A stretch of 64,000 nt of DNA, from assembly GCF_015752205.1 (NCBI RefSeq), contig NZ_JADOVG010000004.1:62001-126000 (forward strand), written 5' to 3'. The DNA comes from Polaromonas sp. CG_9.7 (GTDB taxonomy: Bacteria; Pseudomonadota; Gammaproteobacteria; Burkholderiales; Burkholderiaceae_C). The first letter of the stretch is position 1. Every line of letters starts with the position of its first letter. The translations under genes were made by a program, and so were the position numbers. Under the pieces are notes generated by a model, which was given only the letters and a program-made list of their open reading frames with translations, was not told the origin of the DNA and ran no database searches. Positions 46,329 through 54,432 of the stretch are shown piece by piece.

Positions 46329-47702
46329 TCAAGCCCAGCCCAGCAGCCGCAGCGCAAGGCCGGCAGCGGCCGAAGCGGCAATCACCGAAATCACCCCCCA
46401 CTTGAGCCGCCACAAGGCCAGCGCCGCCAGCGCGACCAGCGTCAGCGCCACGGCGTCAGGTTTTTCATCAAAACCGCTGCCTGCGCTTACGGGATAAGCG
46501 ACAGCAGCTATGAAAAACAGAGCAAGATTGGCAATCACCCCGACCACGGCGGCCGTCACGGCCGCCAGCGGTGCAGTCAGTTTGAGGTTGTCACGGGTTG
46601 ATTCGACCCACGGCCCGCCCGCCAGGATGAAGATGAAGGACGGTAAAAAGGTGAACCAGGTCGCCACGCAGGCGGCCACTGCAGCGCCCAGAAACAAAGC
46701 CTCCGGCCCCAGCACCTGCTTGGCCCAGCCGCCAACAAAGCCGACAAACGCCACCACCATGATGAGCGGGCCGGGCGTGGTTTCGCCCAAGGCAAGACCG
46801 TCCATCATTTGCGCCGTGCTCAGCCACTGGTAATGCTCGACCGCCATCTGGTTGACGTAAGGCAGCACGGCGTAGGCCCCGCCAAACGTCAGCAGCGCGG
46901 CCTTGGTGAAAAACCAGCCGATCTGCGTCAGCGTGTCGCTCCAGCCGTAGGTCAAAAACAGCGCGGCCATCGGCAGCAGCCAGAGCGCCGCGCCCGCCAG
47001 CAACACCATGGCCAGACGCGACAGGCTGAACAGCGCATGGGGTGGCGTGGGCGTGTCGTCATCAATCAGGGCAGTCTCGCGCAGGGCGGGGTTGGCCGAC
47101 GCATGGCCTTTGCCGTGCGCCAGGCTGCCCGGGGCAATGCGCGCCAGCACGGCGCCGGTCAGCATCGCGCTCAGAACGACCAGCGGAAAAGGCAGCTTCA
47201 ACGCCCAGATTGCTATAAAACTCATAGCTGTTATCGCCCATGGGACGGGCGAAAACATTGGATTTCCTAATGATTTTGTGGCAATGCGGTGCAGCGCGTG
47301 CAACACAATTGCCGCCACCGCCGGCTTGATGCCATAGAAAATCCCCGCCACCAGCGGCTGCTCGCCAAACGCCATGTAAACCCAGCTCAAGGCAATCAGC
47401 AGCACCAGCGACGGCAGGAAAAACAGGCTGCCCGCCACCACGCCGCCCCAGGTCCGGTGCATCAGCCAGCCCAGGTAGGTGGCCAGCTGCTGCGCCTCGG
47501 GGCCGGGCAGCACCATGCAAAAGTTGAGCGCGTGCAAAAAGCGCTTTTCAGACACCCAGCGGCGCTTTTCCACCAGCTCGCGGTGCATGATGGCGATCTG
47601 TCCGGCCGGGCCGCCAAAACTGATGAAGCCGAGTTGCAGCCAGAAGCGAAAGGCTTCGGCGAAGGAAACGGGAGATGGCTTTTTAGCCGTGGAATGGTTC
47701 AT
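46329..47702 (-). CDS. chrA: Chromate transporter ChrA (two-domain)
   Basis: This inner-membrane efflux protein of the CHR family has 457 residues with two homologous halves. Half one has WLQLGFISFGGPAGQIAIMH and FCMVLPGPEAQQLATYLGWL; half two has FFTKAALLTFGGAYAVLPYV and ALGETTPGPLIMVVAFVGF. The stretch around 47200-47275 is AT rich and contains a 17-bp palindrome (47212), so it may be a small in-frame insertion between the halves. Oxyanion specificity is inferred from the family. Confidence 0.94.
   Translation of the reverse strand: MNHSTAKKPSPVSFAEAFRFWLQLGFISFGGPAGQIAIMHRELVEKRRWVSEKRFLHALNFCMVLPGPEAQQLATYLGWLMHRTWGGVVAGSLFFLPSLVLLIALSWVYMAFGEQPLVAGIFYGIKPAVAAIVLHALHRIATKSLGNPMFSPVPWAITAMSFIAIWALKLPFPLVVLSAMLTGAVLARIAPGSLAHGKGHASANPALRETALIDDDTPTPPHALFSLSRLAMVLLAGAALWLLPMAALFLTYGWSDTLTQIGWFFTKAALLTFGGAYAVLPYVNQMAVEHYQWLSTAQMMDGLALGETTPGPLIMVVAFVGFVGGWAKQVLGPEALFLGAAVAACVATWFTFLPSFIFILAGGPWVESTRDNLKLTAPLAAVTAAVVGVIANLALFFIAAVAYPVSAGSGFDEKPDAVALTLVALAALALWRLKWGVISVIAASAAAGLALRLLGWA
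47212..47228. repeat. 17-bp AT-rich palindrome, copy 6, inside chrA
   Basis: GCTATAAAACTCATAGC, in frame within the chrA coding sequence. Confidence 0.5.
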
Positions 47703-47738
47703 GTGTCGTCTTGATTTATTTAATGCACCGGGCGGTGT

Positions 47739-48347
47739 TCAAGCGCGCTGCAGCTTGAACACCGCCCGGCTGGCGCGTGCGTTGGGCCAAAAGCGGATTT
47801 CCTGGCCGTCCTGCAGGCCGAAGGAATCCAGAATCTGCAACTGGTTTTGACGGGCCAGCGCGGCAAAGTCACGCAGTGTGCCGACGCGGATATTGGGCGT
47901 GTCGTACCACTGGTAGGGCAGCACCTTGGTCACAGGCATGCGGCCACGCAGAACGGCCAGCCGGTTCGGCCAGTGGCCAAAGTTGGGGAAGGCAACGATG
48001 CCGATGCGCCCCACGCGGGCCGTTTCGCGCAGCATGACTTCGGCGTTGCGCAGATGCTGCAGCGTGTCGATCTGCAGCACCACGTCGAACGAAGCGTCGC
48101 CAAACAGCGCCAGCCCTTCTTCAAGGTTGAACTGGATCACGTTGACGCCACGCGCCACGCAAGCCTGCACGTTGGCGTCGTCAATCTCGACGCCATAACC
48201 CGAGCAGCCGCGCACTTTGATCAGGTAGTCGAGCAGCGCGCCGGTGCCGCAGCCCAGGTCGAGCACACGGGACTCCTTGGGCACCAGTCGGGCAATCGAC
48301 AACTGGTCCGGTGACAGCGGAGAGCCGGTTTGCGTGGTTCCGGTCAT
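47739..48347 (-). CDS. metW: Methionine biosynthesis protein MetW
   Basis: This 202-residue methyltransferase-fold protein has [20 protein letters not shown] (SAM-binding glycine motif), [20 protein letters not shown] and [17 protein letters not shown]. MetW works with MetX in homoserine activation in many proteobacteria. The metX stop overlaps its start by four bases (ATGA), consistent with tight coupling. Confidence 0.95.
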   Translation of the reverse strand: MTGTTQTGSPLSPDQLSIARLVPKESRVLDLGCGTGALLDYLIKVRGCSGYGVEIDDANVQACVARGVNVIQFNLEEGLALFGDASFDVVLQIDTLQHLRNAEVMLRETARVGRIGIVAFPNFGHWPNRLAVLRGRMPVTKVLPYQWYDTPNIRVGTLRDFAALARQNQLQILDSFGLQDGQEIRFWPNARASRAVFKLQRA

Positions 48348-49624
48348 GCGGCCACCTTGCTTTCGAAATAAGAGCGCACTACGCCCATGTAGCGTGCGTC
48401 ATCGAGCAAAAAGGCATCATGCCCGTGCGGCGCGTCGATCTCGGCGTAACTCACATCGATCTGGTTGTCGAGCAGGGCCTTGACGATTTCGCGGCTGCGC
48501 GCCGGGGAAAATCGCCAGTCGGTGGTGAAGCTCACCAGCAGAAATTTGGCGCTGGCGTTGGCCAGGGCACGGCTCAGATCGCCGCCGAATTCAGCCCCCG
48601 GGTCGAAATAGTCGAGTGCCCGGGTGATCAGCAAATAAGTGTTGGCGTCAAAGTATTCGGCGAACTTGTCGCCCTGGTGGCGTAGATAGCTTTCAATTTC
48701 AAACTCGACGTCCTGGGTGGTGTAGCGGTAGGGCGCAGCGTTGGCCAAAGCGGCTGGCAGTCCGTCCAAGCCAGGGCCGCGAATCCGGCTTTGCCGGTTC
48801 GCAGGCGCAGCGGCCCCCTCGGGGGGCAGCGAACCACGCGCAGCGGGGAGCGTGGGGGCTCGTAACTGTCGTCCAAACTTCGCGTTCATCACGTCGTCGC
48901 TCAAATAGGTGATGTGGCCGATCATGCGGGCGATGCGCAGGCCGCGCTTGGGCAGTACGCCGTGCCGGTAGAAGTGCCCGCCGTGAAAGTCGGGGTCGGT
49001 GACGATGGCGCGGCGCGCAACTTCGTTGAAGGCAATGTTTTCGGCCGTCAGGTTGGGTGCGCTGGCCACCACCACCGCATGGCGCACGCGCTCGGGGTAC
49101 TGCAGTGTCCAGGCCAGTGCCTGCATGCCGCCCAGGCTGCCACCCATGACGGCGGCCAGCGTCTGGATGCCGAGCACATCAAGCAACCGGGCCTGGGAGT
49201 TGACCCAGTCCTGCACCGTGACGACCGGAAAATCGGCGCCGTACACCTCGCCCGTGTCCGGGTGGGTCTGCATCGGTCCGGTGGAGCCGAAGCACGAGCC
49301 CAGGTTGTTCACGCCAATGACAAAAAACCGGTCGGTGTCCACCGGCTTGCCGGGGCCGATCATGGTGTCCCACCAGCCTTCGGACTTTTTCGTGACCTGC
49401 CCGGCTTCGTCCAGGTAGACGCCCGCCACATGGTGCGAGGCGTTCAGCGCATGACAGACCAGCACCGCATTGGACTTGTCGGCATTGAGCTGGCCATAGG
49501 TTTCATAACTCAGGTCGTAGGCACGAATCGAGGCACCGCTGCGCAAGGGCAAGGCCTCGGCAAAATGCATCGATTCCGGCGTGGCGACAAGTAGAGGGGC
49601 AATAGGCACTGTAGTTGGATCCAC
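48344..49624 (-). CDS. metX: Homoserine O-succinyltransferase/acetyltransferase MetX with in-frame repeat insertion
   Basis: This alpha/beta-hydrolase acyltransferase commits homoserine to methionine synthesis. It shows [19 protein letters not shown]-like [20 protein letters not shown], the nucleophile in [12 protein letters not shown] near residue 163 and the catalytic HGHDAFLL at the end. The protein is 426 residues, about 40 more than usual. The surplus lies at about residues 256-298, between [10 protein letters not shown] and [20 protein letters not shown], and is encoded by the repeat at 48756-48859. The insertion is in the lid region and keeps the frame. Confidence 0.95.
   Translation of the reverse strand: MDPTTVPIAPLLVATPESMHFAEALPLRSGASIRAYDLSYETYGQLNADKSNAVLVCHALNASHHVAGVYLDEAGQVTKKSEGWWDTMIGPGKPVDTDRFFVIGVNNLGSCFGSTGPMQTHPDTGEVYGADFPVVTVQDWVNSQARLLDVLGIQTLAAVMGGSLGGMQALAWTLQYPERVRHAVVVASAPNLTAENIAFNEVARRAIVTDPDFHGGHFYRHGVLPKRGLRIARMIGHITYLSDDVMNAKFGRQLRAPTLPAARGSLPPEGAAAPANRQSRIRGPGLDGLPAALANAAPYRYTTQDVEFEIESYLRHQGDKFAEYFDANTYLLITRALDYFDPGAEFGGDLSRALANASAKFLLVSFTTDWRFSPARSREIVKALLDNQIDVSYAEIDAPHGHDAFLLDDARYMGVVRSYFESKVAA
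48756..48859. repeat. GC-rich palindromic repeat inserted in metX
   Basis: It holds GGGCCGCGAATCCGGCTTTG, CCCCCTCGGGGGGCAGCG and GCGTGGGGG in the same order as the copy at 26747-26910, with a shorter middle. Its whole length is translated as part of MetX. Confidence 0.8.
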
Positions 49625-49673
49625 GGTAAAACAGACTCAAGATCAGGACAGGAAAAACAGCCAGACGAGGCAT

Positions 49674-49713
49674 AAAAAAAGAAAACCCGGCATCGCCAAG
49701 GCGAGTCCGGGTT
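49674..49713 (-). terminator. Attenuator hairpin between the riboswitch and metX
   Basis: On the minus strand AACCCGG...CCGGGTT forms a long stem around GCC/GGC, followed by TTTTCTTTTTTT. It lies about 50 bases before the metX ATG and after the SAM-II-like aptamer, so it can stop the transcript before metX. Confidence 0.82.
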
Positions 49714-49728
49714 GAGGGGGAGAATCGT

Positions 49729-49776
49729 CTTTAGCCGTACTTTTTAAGCGCCCGCAAGCTGAGCAAATCGGCGCTT
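49729..49776 (-). promoter_or_regulatory. SAM-II-type riboswitch upstream of metX
   Basis: The minus-strand RNA has AAGCGCC at the 5' side and GGCGCTT as its pairing arm. GATTTG and AGCTTGCGGGCG follow, then TTAAAAAGT and CGGCTAAAG. This is the order of the SAM-II consensus (GAUUUG, GCUUGC, UUAAA, GCUAAA), and GCTT can pair with the downstream AAGT to make the pseudoknot. A -10 element TATACT (49781-49786 complement) lies just upstream. SAM would lower metX/metW expression. Confidence 0.85.
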
Positions 49777-49810
49777 TATCAGTATAGCAATCCGGACATC
49801 CGGCAGACCC

Positions 49811-50380
49811 TTAGGCCGGCATCAGCAGCGCCAGCCCGCCCAGCGCGGCAAAAACCAGTGCCGACACGACATGCACCACGCGCAGCGGAATCAGGTGCAT
49901 GAAGCGGCTGCCGAGCCAGACCACCGGCGCATTGGCCAGCATCATGCCCAGCGTGGTGCCGGCCACGACCCAGAAGTAGTAAGCCTCATAGCGTGCGGCC
50001 AGCATCACCGTCGCGATTTGCGTCTTGTCGCCCATTTCAGCCAGAAAAAATACCAGCAGCGTGGTGGCAAACACGCCGAAGCGGGGCGGCTTCCTGTCAA
50101 GGTCTTCTTCATCGAGCTTGTCCGGAATCAGCATCCACACCGCCATGGCGATAAAGGAAACCCCCAGAATCCAGCGCAGGATTTGAGGACCGAGAAAGGT
50201 GGTCGCCCAGGCGCCAAGTGCGCCAGCCATCGCATGGTTGACCAACGTGGCCACCAGGATGCCGAAAACGATGGGCCAGGGTTTTTGATAGCGCGCGGCC
50301 AGCACCAGCGCAAGCAGCTGGGTTTTGTCACCCATTTCGGCAAGGCCGACGATACCGGTGGAGACGAGGAAAGCTTCCAT
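49811..50380 (-). CDS. GDT1/UPF0016-family manganese exporter
   Basis: This 189-residue membrane protein consists of two repeats, each with the EMGDKTQ motif (GLAEMGDKTQLLALVLAARY and FLAEMGDKTQIATVMLAARY) and three helices per half. The family (TMEM165/Gdt1/MneA) exports Mn2+ in bacteria. ATG 50380 is preferred over 50425, which lies inside the riboswitch terminator region. The upstream yybP-ykoY-type RNA strongly supports the manganese role. Confidence 0.93.
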   Translation of the reverse strand: MEAFLVSTGIVGLAEMGDKTQLLALVLAARYQKPWPIVFGILVATLVNHAMAGALGAWATTFLGPQILRWILGVSFIAMAVWMLIPDKLDEEDLDRKPPRFGVFATTLLVFFLAEMGDKTQIATVMLAARYEAYYFWVVAGTTLGMMLANAPVVWLGSRFMHLIPLRVVHVVSALVFAALGGLALLMPA

Positions 50381-50405
50381 GCAAAAAAACAGCCCAGGCC
50401 GGCTC

Positions 50406-50473
50406 AAAAAAACCAATGACTGCACGACGTCCCCGGCCCGAAGCTTTTAAAAGTTCTGGAGGCTGTGCAGTCA
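50406..50473 (-). terminator. Riboswitch-linked terminator
   Basis: On the minus strand TGACTGCAC (complement of 50465-50473) pairs perfectly with GTGCAGTCA (complement of 50417-50425), followed after four bases by seven T. The left arm is also the 3' strand of the aptamer P1 stem, so the two structures exclude each other. Confidence 0.8.
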
Positions 50474-50591
50474 AAGGTCTCGCCAGGCTTGAAAACTGTT
50501 TGCGCCATGCTGGCCTTGTTGCAAGGCCCCACAAGTCTGTTGACGCAAACCCCTCTCAGTGAAGAAGGGCGGCTACTCCCCAATGACAGCC
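50461..50591 (-). promoter_or_regulatory. yybP-ykoY-type manganese riboswitch
   Basis: The minus-strand RNA starts GGCTGTCATTGGGGAGTAGC and ends GACCTTTGACTGCACAGCC, the conserved boundaries of yybP-ykoY RNAs. A perfect TATAAT (complement of 50595-50600) sits just upstream. P1 pairs GGCTGT with ACAGCC. Mn2+ binding should favour P1 and block the downstream terminator, turning the exporter on. Confidence 0.88.
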
Positions 50592-50765
50592 AGAATTATA
50601 GGGGTGGCTTGCAAGACCAGCGAAGGTGGAATTCCATTCGGGGAATGACCGCTCCGCACCATAACGGCGTTTTTTTGACGGCGCATTTCTTGCTTTGTTT
50701 TGGTGCGGTTTTTCGAATTCCTCAAAAAACGCACCAACAAATCATATTTATTCAAGAGGCGCGTT

Positions 50766-51968
50766 ATGGAAGCACCAAATCAGGGCTCAAATGCCTTGTT
50801 CATTTTGTTAGGCGGCATCATGGTGTTGGCGATGCATGCCGGTTTTGCATTTCTGGAACTCGGCACGGTGCGTAAAAAGAACCAGGTCAATGCACTGGCC
50901 AAGATCCTGGTCGATTTTTCAGTCTCTACCGTGGTTTATTTTGCCGTTGGCTACGGCGTGGCGTACGGCACCCACTTTTTTGTGGGTGCTGAGGAACTGG
51001 CCGCCAAAAACGGCTATGAACTGGTCCGTTTCTTTTTCCTGCTCACTTTCGCCGCTGCCATTCCGGCGATTATCTCGGGTGGGATTGCCGAGCGCGCACG
51101 CTTTTATCCTCAATTGATTGCAACGGCGGTCATCGTCGGATTTGTCTATCCCTTTTTTGAAGGCATCGTCTGGAATCAACACTTTGGCATACAGGGTTGG
51201 ATCAAGTCGTTGACCGGAAGCGAATTTCATGATTTTGCCGGTTCTGTCGTCGTTCATGCGCTGGGTGGCTGGCTGGCGCTTCCTGCCGTGCTGTTGCTTG
51301 GCGCACGCAGCAACCGTTACCGAAAGGACGGCGCGATATCGGCACATCCGCCCTCAAGCATTCCTTTCCTGGCGCTGGGCGCTTGGATACTGATCGTCGG
51401 ATGGTTCGGCTTCAACGTGATGAGCGCGCAGACACTTGACAAGATTTCCGGTCTGGTCGCAGTTAATTCATTGATGGCGATGGTGGGAGGTACATTGGCA
51501 GCGCTGGCATTTGGCAAAAACGACCCGGGTTTTGTGCACAACGGGCCGCTGGCCGGACTGGTGGCCGTGTGCGCAGGGTCCGATGTGATGCATCCACTGG
51601 GCGCGCTGGTTGTCGGCGGCGTGGCTGGCGCCGTGTTTGTCGTGATGTTCACGCTGACGCAGAACAAATGGAAAATCGACGACGTGCTCGGTGTCTGGCC
51701 GCTGCATGGAATATGCGGCACTTGGGGCGGGTTGGCTGCAGGCATTTTTGGCAGCAAAGCGTTCGGCGGCCTGGGCGGTGTCAGTTTTGGCGCGCAACTG
51801 ATTGGAACGGCAATGGGCGTGACATGGGCAGTGCTAATGGGATGCGTCGTGTATGGCGCACTCAAAATGACTTTGGGATTGAGATTGACGCACGAGGAGG
51901 AATTCGAAGGTGCCGACCGCTCAATTCACCGCATTAGCGCAACACCTGAAAACGAAGTCAATTGGTAA
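50766..51968 (+). CDS. amt: Ammonium transporter (Amt)
   Basis: This 400-residue inner-membrane ammonium channel starts inside the first helix (FILLGGIMVLAMHAGFAFLE) and has GIAERARFYPQLIATAVIVG, FAGSVVVHALGGWLALPAVL and a pore His in WPLHGICGTWGGLAAGIFGS. ATG 50766 is chosen over the open frame at 50700 because it fits the family's short start. No glnK is adjacent, unlike many bacteria. Confidence 0.94.
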   Translation: MEAPNQGSNALFILLGGIMVLAMHAGFAFLELGTVRKKNQVNALAKILVDFSVSTVVYFAVGYGVAYGTHFFVGAEELAAKNGYELVRFFFLLTFAAAIPAIISGGIAERARFYPQLIATAVIVGFVYPFFEGIVWNQHFGIQGWIKSLTGSEFHDFAGSVVVHALGGWLALPAVLLLGARSNRYRKDGAISAHPPSSIPFLALGAWILIVGWFGFNVMSAQTLDKISGLVAVNSLMAMVGGTLAALAFGKNDPGFVHNGPLAGLVAVCAGSDVMHPLGALVVGGVAGAVFVVMFTLTQNKWKIDDVLGVWPLHGICGTWGGLAAGIFGSKAFGGLGGVSFGAQLIGTAMGVTWAVLMGCVVYGALKMTLGLRLTHEEEFEGADRSIHRISATPENEVNW

Positions 51969-52288
51969 CTTTATGCAACCAGTGCAAACAAAAGAAATTC
52001 GGGCTTTTGTTGTGTTGGATATAGAGGTCGGTTTGAAACAACTTCGAAGTTAAAAAAATCTTCTCAAATATAAGTATATGTACCTACCAAATTTTAATAA
52101 CCAAGACTTTCAGAACGAATTCCAGTGTTGTTCTTTCGGGGAAGTAAAGCATAATGTGCGGGTACAAATTTAGAGTTTGTACTTGTTAGGTGATCGGTCA
52201 GTTTCGCGCGCTACAGCGGTACATTGAAAGTTTGTTGTGCTTTCGGGACCCCATCGCTTTTATTTATGTGTTTTAGAGGAGTCCCTTC
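51969..52288. other. AT-rich leader of the RRM gene
   Basis: 320 bases, strongly AT rich around 52040-52120, then a GTACAAA/TTTGTAC hairpin (52162-52182) and a leader ending in AGAGGAG. No ORF or known RNA was recognised. A long leader of this type would suit a cold-induced RNA-binding protein. Confidence 0.4.
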
Positions 52289-52786
52289 ATGGGCAACAAA
52301 CTATACGTCGGCAACCTGCCTTACTCGGTGCGTGACGAAGACCTGCAGCAATCTTTTGGTCAATTCGGCGCTGTGACCAGCGCCAAAGTCATGATGGAAC
52401 GCGACACCGGTCGCTCCAAGGGCTTTGGCTTTGTCGAAATGGCCAGCGATGCGGAAGCACAAGCAGCCATCAACGGCATGAACGGTCAACCTTTGGGTGG
52501 CCGTAGCGTCGTGGTGAATGAAGCCCGTCCGATGGAGGCCCGTCCTCCACGCACCGGCGGCTTCGGCGGTGGCGGCGGCTACGGTGGTGGCGAACGCTCC
52601 GGCGGTGGCGGCTACGGTGGTGGCGATCGTTCCGGCGGTGGTGGCGGTGGTGGTGGATATGGCGGCGGCGGCGGTCGTTCTTCCGGTGGTGGCGGCGGCG
52701 ACGGTGGTTTCCGCAGCCCATACGGTGGCGGCGGCGCTGGCGGCGGACGTTCCGGTGGCGGCGGCGGTGGACGCGGCGGCTACTAA
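52289..52786 (+). CDS. RNA-binding protein with one RRM and a Gly-rich tail
   Basis: This 165-residue protein has an RRM at residues 1-80 with RNP2 (KLYVGNLPYS) and RNP1 (SKGFGFVEM). A glycine-rich tail of GGGGYGGG-type repeats with Arg and Ser runs to the end. Such proteins (Rbp) in cyanobacteria and proteobacteria rise on cold shock and act as RNA chaperones. AGAGGAG at 52275-52281 supports the start. Confidence 0.93.
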   Translation: MGNKLYVGNLPYSVRDEDLQQSFGQFGAVTSAKVMMERDTGRSKGFGFVEMASDAEAQAAINGMNGQPLGGRSVVVNEARPMEARPPRTGGFGGGGGYGGGERSGGGGYGGGDRSGGGGGGGGYGGGGGRSSGGGGGDGGFRSPYGGGGAGGGRSGGGGGGRGGY

Positions 52787-53112
52787 GCCCTGCTATTTCC
52801 CGACAGGCCAGCTGGCCTGTAAAAACAGCGCTTTTGGTTTCTGACCAAAAGCGCTTGAAACGGCTTCAGGACTCAGGTTTTGAAGCCGTTTTGCATTTCA
52901 GCTCACAATTTTCCAAGGCCAATAAAGAACCGGGGTGGTTCTTTCCCTACTGGAAATCTGGATGTGATTGGTTAATTTTCGTGACCGCCCTGCGCAAAGC
53001 GCAAGGTCGTGATCAGTGCAGGAAATTTCTGCATCCAGCCATTGCGTTCATCAGGTCTGAATCTCATTTGGGCGAGCATTTCATCGGGCTGGCAGCAGCA
53101 AATATTTGCCCG
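52787..53112. other. Gap between the RRM gene and lptC, with terminator hairpins
   Basis: A 12-bp AGCGCTTTTGGT/ACCAAAAGCGCT stem with a 5-base loop (52827-52855) and AGGCCAGCTGGCCT (52806-52819) lie after the RRM gene. The remaining 250 bases have no convincing gene; lptA, expected downstream of lptC, is not there. Confidence 0.5.
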
Positions 53113-53817
53113 CTATGGCGCGGGAGCAGGTGCAAGGGATCGGTTTGCTGAATTTGGCATCAACACGCCACGAACCCGGCCCGTCAAAACGGCGACCTGG
53201 TCCAGATTGTTATAGCTAAAGACATTGCCGGTGAACTGGTCAGCCCCTCGAATCAACACCACAGGCAAATGCGACTGGACGCGTTCTTCATTCAAAAAAG
53301 CATGAAGAAATTCACCACGAAACTCCAGCCTGGGTGATTCCTTTCCCTGTGCATCACGACTTGCTTTACGTACAACCCGTGCGTTGCCAGTCAATTGAAC
53401 CTCCGAGCCGTCGCCATTTGAATAAGCCCGGTTGGCAGTGGCAGTCGTGAGTTGACTGTTGATGTTGATGCTGTGAATACGTGCCTGATCGATTTCCAAA
53501 ATGTCGGTATCTACAAAATGACGGGCTTCTGTTCCCGTAATTTCACTTTTGAGTTTGCCGTCTACATCAAAGGTTTTAATAGTGAAATTCTGCATGAAAT
53601 AATCAATTTCATGGCCCACTTCCCTGACGGCCTCCGGCGCGCTGAAAGTTGGCGTATTGCGCACCAGCCAATAGGTTCCCAAAGCCAGCGCTCCCATCAT
53701 GAGAAGCGGCATGTACATAGCCGTCCGGTCCCAGAGCGATAGAACTCTTCGCCATCCACTTTTATGCGGCATTGAGACATTGCCGCCGCTGGTACGGCTG
53801 ATCGAGCTTTCCGTCAT
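53113..53817 (-). CDS. lptC: LPS export protein LptC
   Basis: This bitopic inner-membrane protein passes LPS to LptA. The 234 residues have a cytoplasmic N-terminus, one transmembrane helix (MYMPLLMMGALALGTYWLV) and a periplasmic jellyroll with FTIKTFDVDGKLKSEITGTE and EVQLTGNARVVRKASRD. Its start overlaps the kdsC stop (ATGA). Confidence 0.9.
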   Translation of the reverse strand: MTESSISRTSGGNVSMPHKSGWRRVLSLWDRTAMYMPLLMMGALALGTYWLVRNTPTFSAPEAVREVGHEIDYFMQNFTIKTFDVDGKLKSEITGTEARHFVDTDILEIDQARIHSININSQLTTATANRAYSNGDGSEVQLTGNARVVRKASRDAQGKESPRLEFRGEFLHAFLNEERVQSHLPVVLIRGADQFTGNVFSYNNLDQVAVLTGRVRGVLMPNSANRSLAPAPAP

Positions 53818-54431
53818 TCCAAATACCCGCGCAACAGCCCGGCATAGTGGCCGCTGGCCACCAGCAGCAAATCACAAAATTCGCGAACCGCCCCCTGGCC
53901 TCCGCGGGCCTGTGTGATGTGATGGGCGCGTGACCTGACTTCAAGATGGGCATGGGCAGGCGCGCAACTCAATGCCGCCCTGCTCATGACCGGCAGGTCG
54001 GGCCAGTCGTCGCCCATTGCAGCAGCGGCATTCCAGTCCAGTCCAAGCGCTGTGAGGGTTTGCTCGGCGGCCGGGCGCTTGTCTTCGGTTCCGAAGTGGC
54101 AATGCTGGATTCCCAGCGCGCGCAGTCGCCCACGCAGCACGGCGCTGTCCCGGCCCGTGATGACAACAGGCGTAATGCCTGCTTTTTGCAGCAACTTGAG
54201 TCCGTGACCGTCCAGCGTGTTGAAGCGCTTGATGGTTTCGCCAGACGCTCTGAACCCATCTTCCACCCGAGCGTGTTCGTGTCCGTCCGGATATTCCGAA
54301 AAATACAAGCCGCCATCGGTCAGGACGCCATCCACATCAAAAAATGCCACCTTGATGCTTTGGCCTTTCAGCAGAAGTTCCGGTGGAAAATTCAGGAACG
54401 GCACAGTCGTTGTAAGACAAGTAGTTGGCAT
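53814..54431 (-). CDS. kdsC: 3-deoxy-D-manno-octulosonate-8-phosphate phosphatase
   Basis: This HAD-family phosphatase makes free Kdo for LPS inner core. It shows the catalytic DVDGVLTDGGLY, GHGLKLLQKAGITPVVITGR and MGDDWPDLPVMSRAALSCAP. ATG 54431 is chosen because it directly follows the kdsD stop; 54449 is also open. It forms a kdsD-kdsC-lptC operon. Confidence 0.95.
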   Translation of the reverse strand: MPTTCLTTTVPFLNFPPELLLKGQSIKVAFFDVDGVLTDGGLYFSEYPDGHEHARVEDGFRASGETIKRFNTLDGHGLKLLQKAGITPVVITGRDSAVLRGRLRALGIQHCHFGTEDKRPAAEQTLTALGLDWNAAAAMGDDWPDLPVMSRAALSCAPAHAHLEVRSRAHHITQARGGQGAVREFCDLLLVASGHYAGLLRGYLE

Positions 54432-54432
54432 G

